From Candidatus Gastranaerophilales bacterium (GTDB taxonomy: Bacteria; Cyanobacteriota; Vampirovibrionia; Gastranaerophilales; Gastranaerophilaceae): 64,000 nucleotides of DNA. How positions within the stretch are numbered: position 1 is the stretch's first letter; each line of letters opens with the position of its first letter. Shown here piece by piece: positions 53,670 through 62,486 of the stretch. Made by a program: the position numbers and the translations under genes. The stretch is from positions 94,226 to 158,225 of the forward strand of contig CALVEV010000031.1 of the NCBI GenBank assembly GCA_944326685.1, read 5' to 3'. Under the pieces are notes generated by a model, which had not been told where the DNA came from, ran no database searches, and saw nothing but the letters and a program-made list of their open reading frames with translations.

Positions 53670-53939
53670 ATGTCAGAAACATCAGGAAGTTGTGCTATTA
53701 TTGCCAATAATGGAATTATGTCCCGTTATCCTCAAAGAACAGTTTTGGATGATTTAAGTGATGCTTATCAAAAACGTCAAATGGTGAAACAAGAAATGCG
53801 AAAACAAGAATTAGAGGCAAAAGGCGAAAATGGAGAATTAACAACCAGAGAAGCTATGGAGTTGTCAGGTTACAAAATTCAAGAAGGTTTAGAGAAAATG
53901 GCACAACTTACAAAGCCCAAAGTGTGTTATATGGCATAG
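53670..53939 (+). CDS. Small cysteine-containing protein, unknown
   Basis: A protein of 89 residues with a perfect AAGGAGGT site before ATG 53670. N-terminus MSETSGSCAIIANNGIMSRYPQRTVLD, a Lys/Glu/Gln-rich helix (YQKRQMVKQEMRKQELEAKG), then YKIQEGLEKMAQL and an end KPKVCYMA. Cys near both ends. No known family. It lies 142 bases after a radical SAM gene but is separated by a terminator. Confidence 0.75.
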   Translation: MSETSGSCAIIANNGIMSRYPQRTVLDDLSDAYQKRQMVKQEMRKQELEAKGENGELTTREAMELSGYKIQEGLEKMAQLTKPKVCYMA

Positions 53940-53947
53940 AAGAAATT

Positions 53948-53978
53948 AAAGCCTATGATTAAGTTCATAGGCTTTTTT
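53948..53978 (+). terminator. Rho-independent terminator
   Basis: AAAGCCTATG / CATAGGC stem with an eight-base loop and six T, 9 bases after the small gene. Confidence 0.85.
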
Positions 53979-53995
53979 CTGGCATGGTTTTTCTA

Positions 53996-54024
53996 TTGAT
54001 TTATCGAGGATAATTTAATATAAT
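53996..54024 (+). promoter_or_regulatory. Sigma-70-type promoter for the pyrophosphatase gene
   Basis: TTGATT (53996-54001), exactly 17 bases, then TATAAT (54019-54024). Transcription would begin near 54031, with a 40-base leader containing AAAGGAGAG. Confidence 0.7.
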
Positions 54025-54070
54025 TAGTCAGGGAACTAAATGTTCTGTTACAACTAAAAAGGAGAGACTT

Positions 54071-56491
54071 ATGAGAAAGAAAAGTATCTTACCAAAGATA
54101 ATGTTCTCTTTGATGTCATTATTGATGGTAAATGTACCGTCTTTTGCAAGTGAAGCATCTCTAGTCGTTCCTAATATAAAAGCTGATATGACAAGCTATA
54201 ATCTATTATTGATAGGTTTAGCTGTTTCTATTATTGGCGTTATATTTGGGTTCGTAGAATTCTTAAAAGTTAAGAAATTAGATGTCCACGCAGCAATGGC
54301 GAATGTAGGGAACACAATTTTTGAAACTTGTAAAACTTATCTTGTTCAACAAGGTAAATTTTTAATTGTGTTAGAAGTATTAATTGCATTATGTATTGCA
54401 TTTTACTTTGGTTATTTAGAAAAAATGACTTTAACTAATGTATTAATTATTTTAGGTTGGTCAGTAATCGGTATTTTAGGTTCATATTCTGTTGCTTGGT
54501 TTGGTATTAGAATGAACACTTTAGCAAATGCTAGAACAGCGTTCACAGCATTAAAAGGAATTCCTTTAAATATTTTAAATATTCCATTAAATGCAGGTAT
54601 GAGTATCGGTGTTCTATTAGTTTCAGTAGAACTTATTATGATGCTTATTATTTTATTATTTGTTCCTGGTGAAATTGCAGGTGCATGTTTTATTGGTTTT
54701 GCAATCGGAGAATCATTAGGTGCATCAGCACTTCGTGTTGCAGGTGGTATATTCACTAAAATTGCTGATATTGGATCTGACTTAATGAAGATTCAATTCG
54801 GTATTAAAGAAGATGATCCAAGAAACCCTGGTGTAATTGCTGATTGTACAGGTGATAATGCAGGGGATTCAATCGGACCAACTGCTGACGGTTTTGAAAC
54901 TTATGGTGTAACTGGTGTTGCGTTAGTGAGTTTCATTTTATTAGGTGTTTTAAAACCGGAGTATCAAGTTACTTTATTAACTTGGATATTTACAATGAGA
55001 TTTTTAATGATTATTACTTCAGTATTGGCATACTGGGTAAATAATGGTATTACTAAACTTTATGCAGCTAAGACTCAAAAATTTGATTTTGAATTACCTC
55101 TATCTAATTTAGTTTGGTTAACATCAATATTCTCAATAGCTATGACATTTGGTGTAAGTAAATGGTTATTAGGTGGTTTAGCTGATTCTCATTTATGGTT
55201 AGTATTATCCATAATTATATCTTGTGGTACTTTAGGTGCGGCTTTAATTCCAGAAGCAACAAAAGTATTTACAAGTCCAAAAGCAAAACATACAAAAGAA
55301 GTTGTAACTGCATCTCAAGAAGGTGGTGCATCTTTAACAATCTTATCAGGTATTGTTTCAGGTAACTTCTCAGGATTCTGGATTGGTGCAATCATTGTAT
55401 TATTAATGGGATTAGCTTATGCAGCTAGTACATATATCCCTCATACATTTATGATTTATCCATCTGTATTTGCATTTGGTTTAGTAGCATTTGGTTTCTT
55501 AGGAATGGGACCTGTAACAATTGCTGTAGATAGCTATGGTCCTGTGACAGATAATGCTCAATCAGTTTATGAATTGTCATTAATTGAAGAAATTCCTGAT
55601 GTTGCAAGTGGTATTGAAAAAGGTTATGGTTTCAAACCAGATTTTGAAAATGCAAAAAGATATTTAGAAGAAAATGATGGTGCTGGTAATACATTCAAAG
55701 CTACTTCAAAACCAGTTTTAATCGGTACTGCAGTTGTTGGTGCTACAACTATGATTTTCTCTTTAATATTAGTTATTCAACAAACATTAGGTATCACTCC
55801 TGAAATGATTCTTAACTTGTTAAATCCATATACATTGTTAGGATTTATTGCTGGTGGTGCTGTAATTTATTGGTTCTCAGGTGCATCAATGCAAGCTGTA
55901 ACAACAGGTGCATATTCAGCAACTGAGTTTATTAAAAACCATATTAAACTAGGTGAAGCAGATGATAAATCAGCTAATTTAGCAAATTCAAAAGAAGTAG
56001 TAAAAATTTGTACTCAATATGCACAAAAAGGTATGGTAAACATCTTTATAGCATTATTTGCATTTGCTTTAGCTTTAGCTTGTTTATCAGCTCCAGTTGG
56101 AGTTGATGCAACACCTGTATCATTCTTTGTAAGTTATCTAATCGCAATTGCAGTATTTGGTTTATTCCAAGCTGTATTTATGGCAAATGCCGGTGGTTGT
56201 TGGGATAATGCAAAGAAAATTGTTGAAGTAGATATGGCAGAAAAAGGAACACCATTACATGAAGCAACTGTTGTTGGTGATACTGTTGGTGACCCATTTA
56301 AAGATACTTCATCAGTTGCAATGAATCCAATAATTAAATTTACAACATTATTTGGTTTATTAGCAATGGAAATTGCAATCAATCCAAGTTTTAGAGATTG
56401 TGCTAAAATTGCAGGAGTTGTATTCTTATTAATTGCTATTGTATTTGTAATTCGTTCATTCTATTCAATGAGAATTCAAGGTAATAAGTAG
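54071..56491 (+). CDS. hppA: Membrane-bound ion-pumping pyrophosphatase
   Basis: A protein of 806 residues with about 16 membrane spans after a signal-like N-terminus (MFSLMSLLMVNVPSFASE). EDDPRNPGVIAD (247-258) and TGDNAGD are the pyrophosphate-site motifs; the usual form is EDDPRNPA.IADNVGDNVGD. The usual D-x7-K-x-E signature reads DIGSDLMKIQ here, one residue shorter with Gln for Glu. GNTFKATSK has Lys where potassium-independent enzymes have it. The protein hydrolyses PPi and pumps H+ or Na+ across the membrane. Which ion cannot be told from sequence. Its own promoter and terminator. Confidence 0.94.
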   Translation: MRKKSILPKIMFSLMSLLMVNVPSFASEASLVVPNIKADMTSYNLLLIGLAVSIIGVIFGFVEFLKVKKLDVHAAMANVGNTIFETCKTYLVQQGKFLIVLEVLIALCIAFYFGYLEKMTLTNVLIILGWSVIGILGSYSVAWFGIRMNTLANARTAFTALKGIPLNILNIPLNAGMSIGVLLVSVELIMMLIILLFVPGEIAGACFIGFAIGESLGASALRVAGGIFTKIADIGSDLMKIQFGIKEDDPRNPGVIADCTGDNAGDSIGPTADGFETYGVTGVALVSFILLGVLKPEYQVTLLTWIFTMRFLMIITSVLAYWVNNGITKLYAAKTQKFDFELPLSNLVWLTSIFSIAMTFGVSKWLLGGLADSHLWLVLSIIISCGTLGAALIPEATKVFTSPKAKHTKEVVTASQEGGASLTILSGIVSGNFSGFWIGAIIVLLMGLAYAASTYIPHTFMIYPSVFAFGLVAFGFLGMGPVTIAVDSYGPVTDNAQSVYELSLIEEIPDVASGIEKGYGFKPDFENAKRYLEENDGAGNTFKATSKPVLIGTAVVGATTMIFSLILVIQQTLGITPEMILNLLNPYTLLGFIAGGAVIYWFSGASMQAVTTGAYSATEFIKNHIKLGEADDKSANLANSKEVVKICTQYAQKGMVNIFIALFAFALALACLSAPVGVDATPVSFFVSYLIAIAVFGLFQAVFMANAGGCWDNAKKIVEVDMAEKGTPLHEATVVGDTVGDPFKDTSSVAMNPIIKFTTLFGLLAMEIAINPSFRDCAKIAGVVFLLIAIVFVIRSFYSMRIQGNK

Positions 56492-56512
56492 TTAATAATA
56501 GAATATATTATA

Positions 56513-56546
56513 AAAGGGAATCTAAAGAAGTTTAGGTTCCCTTTTT
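56513..56546 (+). terminator. Rho-independent terminator
   Basis: AAAAGGGAA / TTCCCTTTT stem with a nested AAA/TTT pair, then a T-rich tail, after the pyrophosphatase gene. Confidence 0.85.
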
Positions 56547-56613
56547 GTTTACAAAAATTCAAAAAAGAGCAATTTATTTTTTCATGATGCTTTATATTGA
56601 AAAAGGTGGTGTT

Positions 56614-57210
56614 ATGTCTATAAATTTTACAGGTTCTGCAAAAATAAAATATGTTTCTCCTAAAGATTTTGAAAAGCTTATCACTTCTAAAAAAATGAGA
56701 GAAGTTGGTGCTTTTCCTCATTATACATTTAATGATAAAGTTAAATCAAAAGGGCCGATGTATTCTCAATATGCAAATACTTGTTCAATCTTAGACATAA
56801 ATAACACAATGGTTCATTTAGCTCCTGAATATCGAAGCCGCAATCTGTTAGACAAAATATCGGATTTAATAAAGCGTAATAAGGATGAATCTGGGGATGT
56901 AACAGCTTTTATTTTAGGCGGAAAATCTCAAGATAAAGACAGTTTTAATTTATTTAATGATATTGCAAATGTTTTAGATAAAGAAGGTGCTGATTTTAGC
57001 ATGATTTGCGGAAAACAAGAAAAACCAAAACATGCCCTAGATTCTTTATGCAAAGATGGTGATACTTTTATTTTTACTCAAGAATATAGTCCAAGGTTAG
57101 AACAATTTGTTAAAGAAAATAAATCTTTAACAGGTGATGGTTTAAAAAAAGTTTTTGAATTATTTTATGATTTTGTTGAAATTTCGCCAAAGCATAAAAT
57201 AATAAAATAA
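56614..57210 (+). CDS. Unknown protein with F-T-G peptide
   Basis: A protein of 198 residues from ATG 56614, chosen because AAGGTGG lies just before it. The N-terminus MSINFTGSAKIKYVS contains the F-x-G peptide. The rest alternates helices and strands (DVTAFILGGKSQDKD, SFNLFNDIANVLDKEG, DFSMICGKQEKPKHALDSLC, DTFIFTQEYSP). No signal or membrane span and no recognised family. It converges on the FlhA_C-like gene with 4 bases between them. Confidence 0.7.
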   Translation: MSINFTGSAKIKYVSPKDFEKLITSKKMREVGAFPHYTFNDKVKSKGPMYSQYANTCSILDINNTMVHLAPEYRSRNLLDKISDLIKRNKDESGDVTAFILGGKSQDKDSFNLFNDIANVLDKEGADFSMICGKQEKPKHALDSLCKDGDTFIFTQEYSPRLEQFVKENKSLTGDGLKKVFELFYDFVEISPKHKIIK

Positions 57211-57214
57211 CTTA

Positions 57215-58681
57215 TTATATAACATCAATGACATTTATAGGGCAATTGCAGTTTAATTCTTCATGAGCTATAACTGTTATATTGTTCAAAAACTCAGAAA
57301 AAATAGAGAATGTCATATGTCTTATTTCCATTGGTACAATAAGTATAATTTCTTCTAATTCATTAATTTCAGCTATTTTCTTTATTTTTTTTGCTAATTT
57401 ACCTGCTACATTTCCATCAACTTTAATAACTGCTTCATCTGTAGAATCTGTTAATTTAAACATTGTATCTAATGTTTTTGCAGAAAATTCAATTGCTTTG
57501 ATTTCGTCACCTCTAGATGCAATATCTTTTGAAATATGTTTTGCTAATGATAATCTAATTTTATCAAGTAATCCATCTTTTGACGGTTCATCAGAGTAAT
57601 CATTTATTTTTTCAAAAATATAATCAATGTCTTTTATTGAAATTCGTTCTCTGATTAAGCTTATAATAATATATTTTAATTCTGAAATAGTAATGAAATC
57701 TGGAATTATATTATTAATTAAGAATGAATTTCGTTTCTCAACTAATGTTATATATCTATTAATATCGCTATAATCTAATATTTCTGAAACATATTTAATT
57801 CCTATGAATTCAATAGCTCTTGCGATATATTCAATAGGAGTTAGTCCTTCGCTCCAGAAATCTTCACTTTCATCATTTGGAATCCACCAAATTTCTTTTT
57901 CAGTAATTATATCTTTAGAAACAATTGTTCCTTTGGGTTTTCTTGTTATGTTTAAATCATTTTTAAAAAATGCTTTATGTTCAGGTATTGCTATAGTTTT
58001 ATATACATTTAACGAATGTACGCATATTGAAAATTCATATGGTTCTAAATCTTCATCATCTTTAAAAACTATTTTTGGTAGAACATAGCCTAATTCGTCC
58101 GTTAGTTTTTGCCTTAGTTTAACAGTTTCAGATAATAAATCATCTTCTGAATCCGGACTTACAAATTCAATAAGTTCTTCGCTTAAATTAACTGTAAATT
58201 TCTCTTGTCCAATTCTTGAATACATAACACCAGGAGATAATTCTCTTGTCAAATCTTGTTTGAATTTTTCTAATTTTTCAATTTCTTCAGACATTTGAGA
58301 ATTAAGTGCTCCCCTTTGAGAGATTTCTTCTTGTTCTAAATTAGATTTAATTCGATTAATTTTTTGTTTTTGTGCTCTTATTTTTGATGTAATTTCTTTA
58401 CAGGTTTCATAAGGAGTAGAATTTGATGAAGCAAGCATTTTTTCCATTTGAGATTTAAAGTTATTTACTTTTACTATTTTATCAAATGGTTCATCATCAT
58501 CACTTGTTTCTTTATCTCTCATAAATATACAGTTGTATTGGAATTCTTCTTCATATTCAACTTCATGCATAGTATACAAATCCCAACCTGCATCAGACAT
58601 TTCGTTAAGTAAATCTTCTAATAATTGCTTATCATCTGTCGGTACTGATTTAATTATGTATTCCATTTTTCTGTTAAACAT
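57215..58681 (-). CDS. Soluble protein with an FlhA-type cytoplasmic domain
   Basis: A protein of 488 residues from ATG 58681 (GAGG eight bases before it). Residues ~6-55 form a small domain (EYIIKSVPTDDKQLLEDLLN, DAGWDLYTMHEVEYEEEF) like DUF4177. Residues ~95-150 are a coiled coil. From ~190 to the end it follows the FlhA C-terminal domain: KLTDELGYVLPKIVF, TPIEYIARAIEFI, IIPDFITISELKYIIISLIR, ERISIKDIDYIFEKINDYSD, and the closing LIVPMEIRHMTFSIFSEFLN. None of the eight FlhA membrane helices is present. FlhA_C forms the export ring that receives flagellar chaperone-substrate complexes. This may be a regulator or adaptor of that step. It overlaps deoA. Confidence 0.85.
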   Translation of the reverse strand: MFNRKMEYIIKSVPTDDKQLLEDLLNEMSDAGWDLYTMHEVEYEEEFQYNCIFMRDKETSDDDEPFDKIVKVNNFKSQMEKMLASSNSTPYETCKEITSKIRAQKQKINRIKSNLEQEEISQRGALNSQMSEEIEKLEKFKQDLTRELSPGVMYSRIGQEKFTVNLSEELIEFVSPDSEDDLLSETVKLRQKLTDELGYVLPKIVFKDDEDLEPYEFSICVHSLNVYKTIAIPEHKAFFKNDLNITRKPKGTIVSKDIITEKEIWWIPNDESEDFWSEGLTPIEYIARAIEFIGIKYVSEILDYSDINRYITLVEKRNSFLINNIIPDFITISELKYIIISLIRERISIKDIDYIFEKINDYSDEPSKDGLLDKIRLSLAKHISKDIASRGDEIKAIEFSAKTLDTMFKLTDSTDEAVIKVDGNVAGKLAKKIKKIAEINELEEIILIVPMEIRHMTFSIFSEFLNNITVIAHEELNCNCPINVIDVI

Positions 58682-59996
58682 TCTCATTACCTCTTATTAC
58701 TTTGTATACTAATTGCTTATTATAATTATTTTCTTCAGAGATATTATATGCATCATAGCAGTATTTTTTTACAAGTTCAATATCTTCATTTTTATTTGTA
58801 TATATTGTAAATAATGTATCTCCTTCTTTAACTTCTTCTCCAGTCTTTTTATTAAGAAAAATTCCAACACTTCTATCAATATCATCATTATTTTTTGTTC
58901 TAACTGCACCAAGAAGCCTACAAGCATATGCAATTTTATATCCATCAATACGATTTACGAATCCATTTTGGTTACAACGACAACGAAATCTATATTGAGG
59001 TAAGTCAAATAAATCATATGAATCTATAACTTTATCGTTACCTTTTTGGCTTTTTATAATATTTCTAAAAGTTTCAATAGCTTTGCCTGAATCAACTATA
59101 TATTTTAAATATTCTTTAGCTTGTTCAATATTTTCATAGCGTTTAAGTGTAACAAGTGCTGTTGCTGCAAATTCATATGATAGTTCTACTAAATCTCCTG
59201 ATTTAATATTTCCTTTTAAAAATTCAATAGCTTCAATAACTTCAATAGCATTACCTATAGCTCTTCCTAATGGTTCATCTATCGATGTAATAATTGTTGT
59301 AATTGTTTTGTTAAAATTTTTACCGACATTAATCATTAAATTAGCCAGTTTTTCAGCATCTTCTGTTGTTTGTAATGATGCCCCAGAACCGTATTTAACA
59401 TCAATAATAATATTTCCTGCGCCTGTAGCAATTTTCTTGGACATAACAGAAGCAGTTATTAAAGGTATTGAGTCCATAATGCTTGTGGTATATTTGATAG
59501 CTTGCAAACTTCTATTTGCTGGAGCTATATTATGGATATTATTAGATATTGCAACTTTAATATTTTTAAGTTGATTAAGTATATCAGATATCGCTAGTCC
59601 GGTTTTGAAACCAGGAATTGCTTTCAGTTTATCAATAGTTCCACCTGTGTAACCGATTCCTTGTCCTAGTAATTTAATCATCGGAATTCCTGCTGCAACC
59701 ATAAGAGGAATTAATGTTATAGTTAACTTATCTCCGACTCCTCCAATAGAATGGATGTCAATAACTTGTGCAGTTAATTCTTCAAGATTAATTACATCAC
59801 CAGATTGAATAAGTGCATCTGTAAGATATATGGTTTCATTTTCAGTAAGTCCTTGAAAATATATAGCCATTAGCCAAGCACTAATTTGATAATCAGAGAT
59901 ACTATTATTCATGAATGAATCAATTATATAATTAATTTCTTCTTTTGAATGCTCTTTCCCTAATTTTTTATTTTCAATAATGTCGATGATGTTCAA
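58674..59996 (-). CDS. Pyrimidine-nucleoside (thymidine) phosphorylase
   Basis: A protein of 440 residues of the DeoA/Pdp family. DIHSIGGVGDKLTITLIPLM and GIGYTGGTIDKLKAIPGF are the phosphate-site motifs, and IPLITASVMSKKIATGAGNIIIDVKYGSG the pyrimidine site. The Arg that contacts the base in E. coli enzyme (R171 in IRDVT) appears as Lys (IKYTT), and KHS is IHS, so it is a divergent form. It splits thymidine or uridine to the base and sugar-1-phosphate. Two bases after the skp remnant. Its 3' end overlaps the FlhA_C gene by 8 bases. Confidence 0.9.
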   Translation of the reverse strand: MNIIDIIENKKLGKEHSKEEINYIIDSFMNNSISDYQISAWLMAIYFQGLTENETIYLTDALIQSGDVINLEELTAQVIDIHSIGGVGDKLTITLIPLMVAAGIPMIKLLGQGIGYTGGTIDKLKAIPGFKTGLAISDILNQLKNIKVAISNNIHNIAPANRSLQAIKYTTSIMDSIPLITASVMSKKIATGAGNIIIDVKYGSGASLQTTEDAEKLANLMINVGKNFNKTITTIITSIDEPLGRAIGNAIEVIEAIEFLKGNIKSGDLVELSYEFAATALVTLKRYENIEQAKEYLKYIVDSGKAIETFRNIIKSQKGNDKVIDSYDLFDLPQYRFRCRCNQNGFVNRIDGYKIAYACRLLGAVRTKNNDDIDRSVGIFLNKKTGEEVKEGDTLFTIYTNKNEDIELVKKYCYDAYNISEENNYNKQLVYKVIRGNENV

Positions 59997-59998
59997 AA

Positions 59999-60448
59999 CT
60001 ATTTTGATCCTTTTAATTTTTGTATAACAAGGTCTGTGATATCCATACCACCAATGAATACCGCTCTATCACTTATAACAACATTAAGTTTGTGTTGAAC
60101 CATAATATCAGTAGCTGCGGTTTTGATTTTTTCATAAATTTCGTTTTCACTTTTTGCTTTTAGTTTTAAATATGCAGTTTCTTTAGCTTTAAAATCATTA
60201 GCTACCTTATCTTGGAAATTTTTCTTTTGAATAGGCGTATCAATTGCTTTGTATTCGTTTTATTTATCAACTAAATATTGTCATAATTCAAGAGCTTTAT
60301 AATCTAAAGATTTCATAGTATCTCTAGCAAAAGGAGTAGATTCAACTACTTTTTGATAATCAATGTATCCAACACCATCAGCCATTGCAAAATTAGTAGT
60401 AAAAAGGATTGCTACTAGGCTAATAACAAAAAGTTTTAAATTTTTCAT
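59999..60448 (-). pseudogene. Skp/OmpH-like periplasmic chaperone gene with two in-frame stops
   Basis: Read from ATG 60448 (AGGAGA before it) the frame stays intact to TAG 59999 (149 codons) except TGA at 60283-60281 and TAA at 60262-60260. The signal peptide (MKNLKLFVISLVAILFTTNFAMA), YIDYQKVVESTPFARDTMKSL, a helical middle (LKLKAKSENEIYEKIKTAATD) and the ending VVISDRAVFIGGMDITDLVIQ are those of Skp/OmpH, which escorts outer-membrane proteins to BamA. Both stops are one C-to-T change from sense codons (CGA, CAA). Recent inactivation or sequencing error are both possible. It sits directly behind bamA, the usual position. Confidence 0.75.
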
Positions 60449-60476
60449 AATAATCTCCTTATATTTTAATCATATA

Positions 60477-62390
60477 TTAATACATCAAATCGCCAACACC
60501 AAATGTGAAGTAGCCGCCTCTAGAACCATATTCTCCAGGATTAGTAATAGGAATACCATAATCAACAGATAATGGTCCAACACCAGGAATATATAATTTT
60601 AAGCCAACCCCTGCAGTAATTGCTTGCATAGGTCTATCAAACAACTCATCTGTAACGTATGGGCTAAATACTTTACCTGCATCAACAAAGAAAGTTAAAC
60701 GAAGATTTTTAAAGAAGTTTGCTTTTAGTCTATCTAAGAATAAAACAGGTGTTGCTAATTCAACTGATCCCATAACGAATGCATCACCAGTTCCTACCCC
60801 GTTAACTTTGTACCCTCTGATTGTATAAGGTCCACCGAGTCGATATGCCATAACTTCAGGCATATCATCACCATGGATTTTACCTCCGGCTCTAGCAGTG
60901 AAAGATAAAGATGAAAATTTCGCTATTGGTACAAATTTTTTCACCATACCAGATAATTTCCCGTTTGTTTTATTAAAACCATCTAAACAAAAAGCTTCAT
61001 CATATCTAGCTGTTGCTAATACCCCATTTCTAGGATTAAGTGCAGAATCTCTTGTATCATATACAATACCAGGACTAATATTAAAGAAGATACCACCTTC
61101 TAATTGTTTAGCACGTTGAGCGATATCAAGTCCTTTTGCGGCATACATATTAGAGATTCTATTATAATCTCCTTCCATAACATTAATTTTTTCAATCCCA
61201 AATGATAAAGTAGATGATAAATGTTCATTTGATTTAATTTTATGTCCAATAGTGGCTTCTAAGCCAAATCTTTCTTCAACCGCAAGTGGAACTTGGTAAC
61301 TTCCTAAACTTCTATAAAATAATTTACTCATAAAAGAATTATCAGCATTTAAAAAATATGGTTCAAAGAAACTGATTTCCCCTTGCATATTCATGTAATC
61401 TTTAATAGTTGAGTCACTCATAATAATACCAGAACCGACTAAACCATTAATACCAAGTCTTTGATTTAACCCTCTAAAGTTGTTTTCAGTAATACCAACA
61501 GATCCAAAAGCTCCGGTGTGAGAGTCTAATCCACCTCCTAATGATACTGTTGCTGTACGTTGTTCTTCAACATTTATAGTTATATCAAATTTTGTTGGGT
61601 CATCTTCGCAAGCTTCTATATTTCTATCAACATTTTTAAATGCTTGAGTAGAGTATAGTCGAACTAAATCTTTTTTCAAAATATTATCGTTATATACAGT
61701 TCCAGGTTCTGTCATTATATTTCTGGCAATAACAAAGTCTTTAGTTTTTTCATTCCCTGAAATCATTATTTTGTTGATTGTTCCTTCAACAATCTCAAAG
61801 TTGATTGTTCCATCAGGGTCATCAGAAACAGCATTTACTCTTGCGAGAATATAACCTTTAGAATTGTAGCAATCATTTATATTTTCAATTGCTTCATTTA
61901 TTTTCCCAATATTTTGTGGTTGACCAATCAGTGGTAACACATATTTCATTAATTCTTCAGTTGAAACAACAGAATTCCCTTCAATTGTTACATTCGTGAT
62001 AGGTAAATTTTCTTCTACAACCAATTTTAGAGTAATTGTTCCATCTTTATTTTCAATTGGTACAGCTTTCATCCTATCAGTAAAAAAGCCTAATTGGTAT
62101 AGAGATTTTAATCCTTCTTGGATAGTATTAGGGTTGTAAATATCTCCATTGTGGATGTTAAATTTGGATAAAATATAGCTTGAGGTTACAGCATTTGCTC
62201 CTATTACTTGTATATCATTGATATATTTAATAGGTTGTGATGTTTGGATATTATCTATAATTTCAGCATTTTCTGTTTTGTTATCAATTTTTTCTGAGGC
62301 ATAAGAATATAAAGTACCAAACTGTACCCAAATAAGTAAAAATATCCCAAATATTATTCTTTTTATATTAAATGAGTCCAACAACTCCAA
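60477..62390 (-). CDS. bamA: Outer-membrane assembly factor BamA (Omp85)
   Basis: A protein of 637 residues, shorter than the E. coli protein (about 800) because it has about three POTRA domains (from ~50, ~125 and ~205) instead of five. A signal peptide lies at the N-terminus (IKRIIFGIFLLIWVQFGTLY). The barrel domain follows from ~290 with FRGLNQRLGINGLVG, and the RGY motif in RLGGPYTIRGYKV. The end GGYFTFGVGDLMY is an outer-membrane barrel C-terminus. It inserts proteins into the outer membrane. The start is TTG 62390, preceded by TATAGT. Confidence 0.95.
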   Translation of the reverse strand: MELLDSFNIKRIIFGIFLLIWVQFGTLYSYASEKIDNKTENAEIIDNIQTSQPIKYINDIQVIGANAVTSSYILSKFNIHNGDIYNPNTIQEGLKSLYQLGFFTDRMKAVPIENKDGTITLKLVVEENLPITNVTIEGNSVVSTEELMKYVLPLIGQPQNIGKINEAIENINDCYNSKGYILARVNAVSDDPDGTINFEIVEGTINKIMISGNEKTKDFVIARNIMTEPGTVYNDNILKKDLVRLYSTQAFKNVDRNIEACEDDPTKFDITINVEEQRTATVSLGGGLDSHTGAFGSVGITENNFRGLNQRLGINGLVGSGIIMSDSTIKDYMNMQGEISFFEPYFLNADNSFMSKLFYRSLGSYQVPLAVEERFGLEATIGHKIKSNEHLSSTLSFGIEKINVMEGDYNRISNMYAAKGLDIAQRAKQLEGGIFFNISPGIVYDTRDSALNPRNGVLATARYDEAFCLDGFNKTNGKLSGMVKKFVPIAKFSSLSFTARAGGKIHGDDMPEVMAYRLGGPYTIRGYKVNGVGTGDAFVMGSVELATPVLFLDRLKANFFKNLRLTFFVDAGKVFSPYVTDELFDRPMQAITAGVGLKLYIPGVGPLSVDYGIPITNPGEYGSRGGYFTFGVGDLMY

Positions 62391-62486
62391 ACCCCATACT
62401 ATATAATAAATAAGTATATCATAAACAAATTTGAAATTCTAAAAAATTTACATAAATTTGTATAACTAATTTGAAAAAAAAATACT

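Noticed and set aside
60260..60283. Selenocysteine or recoding as explanation of the skp stops
   Set aside because: One of the two stops is TAA and no SECIS-like hairpin was seen.
60363..60572. Plus-strand 69-residue frame
   Set aside because: It runs antisense across the skp remnant and the end of bamA and has no ribosome site.
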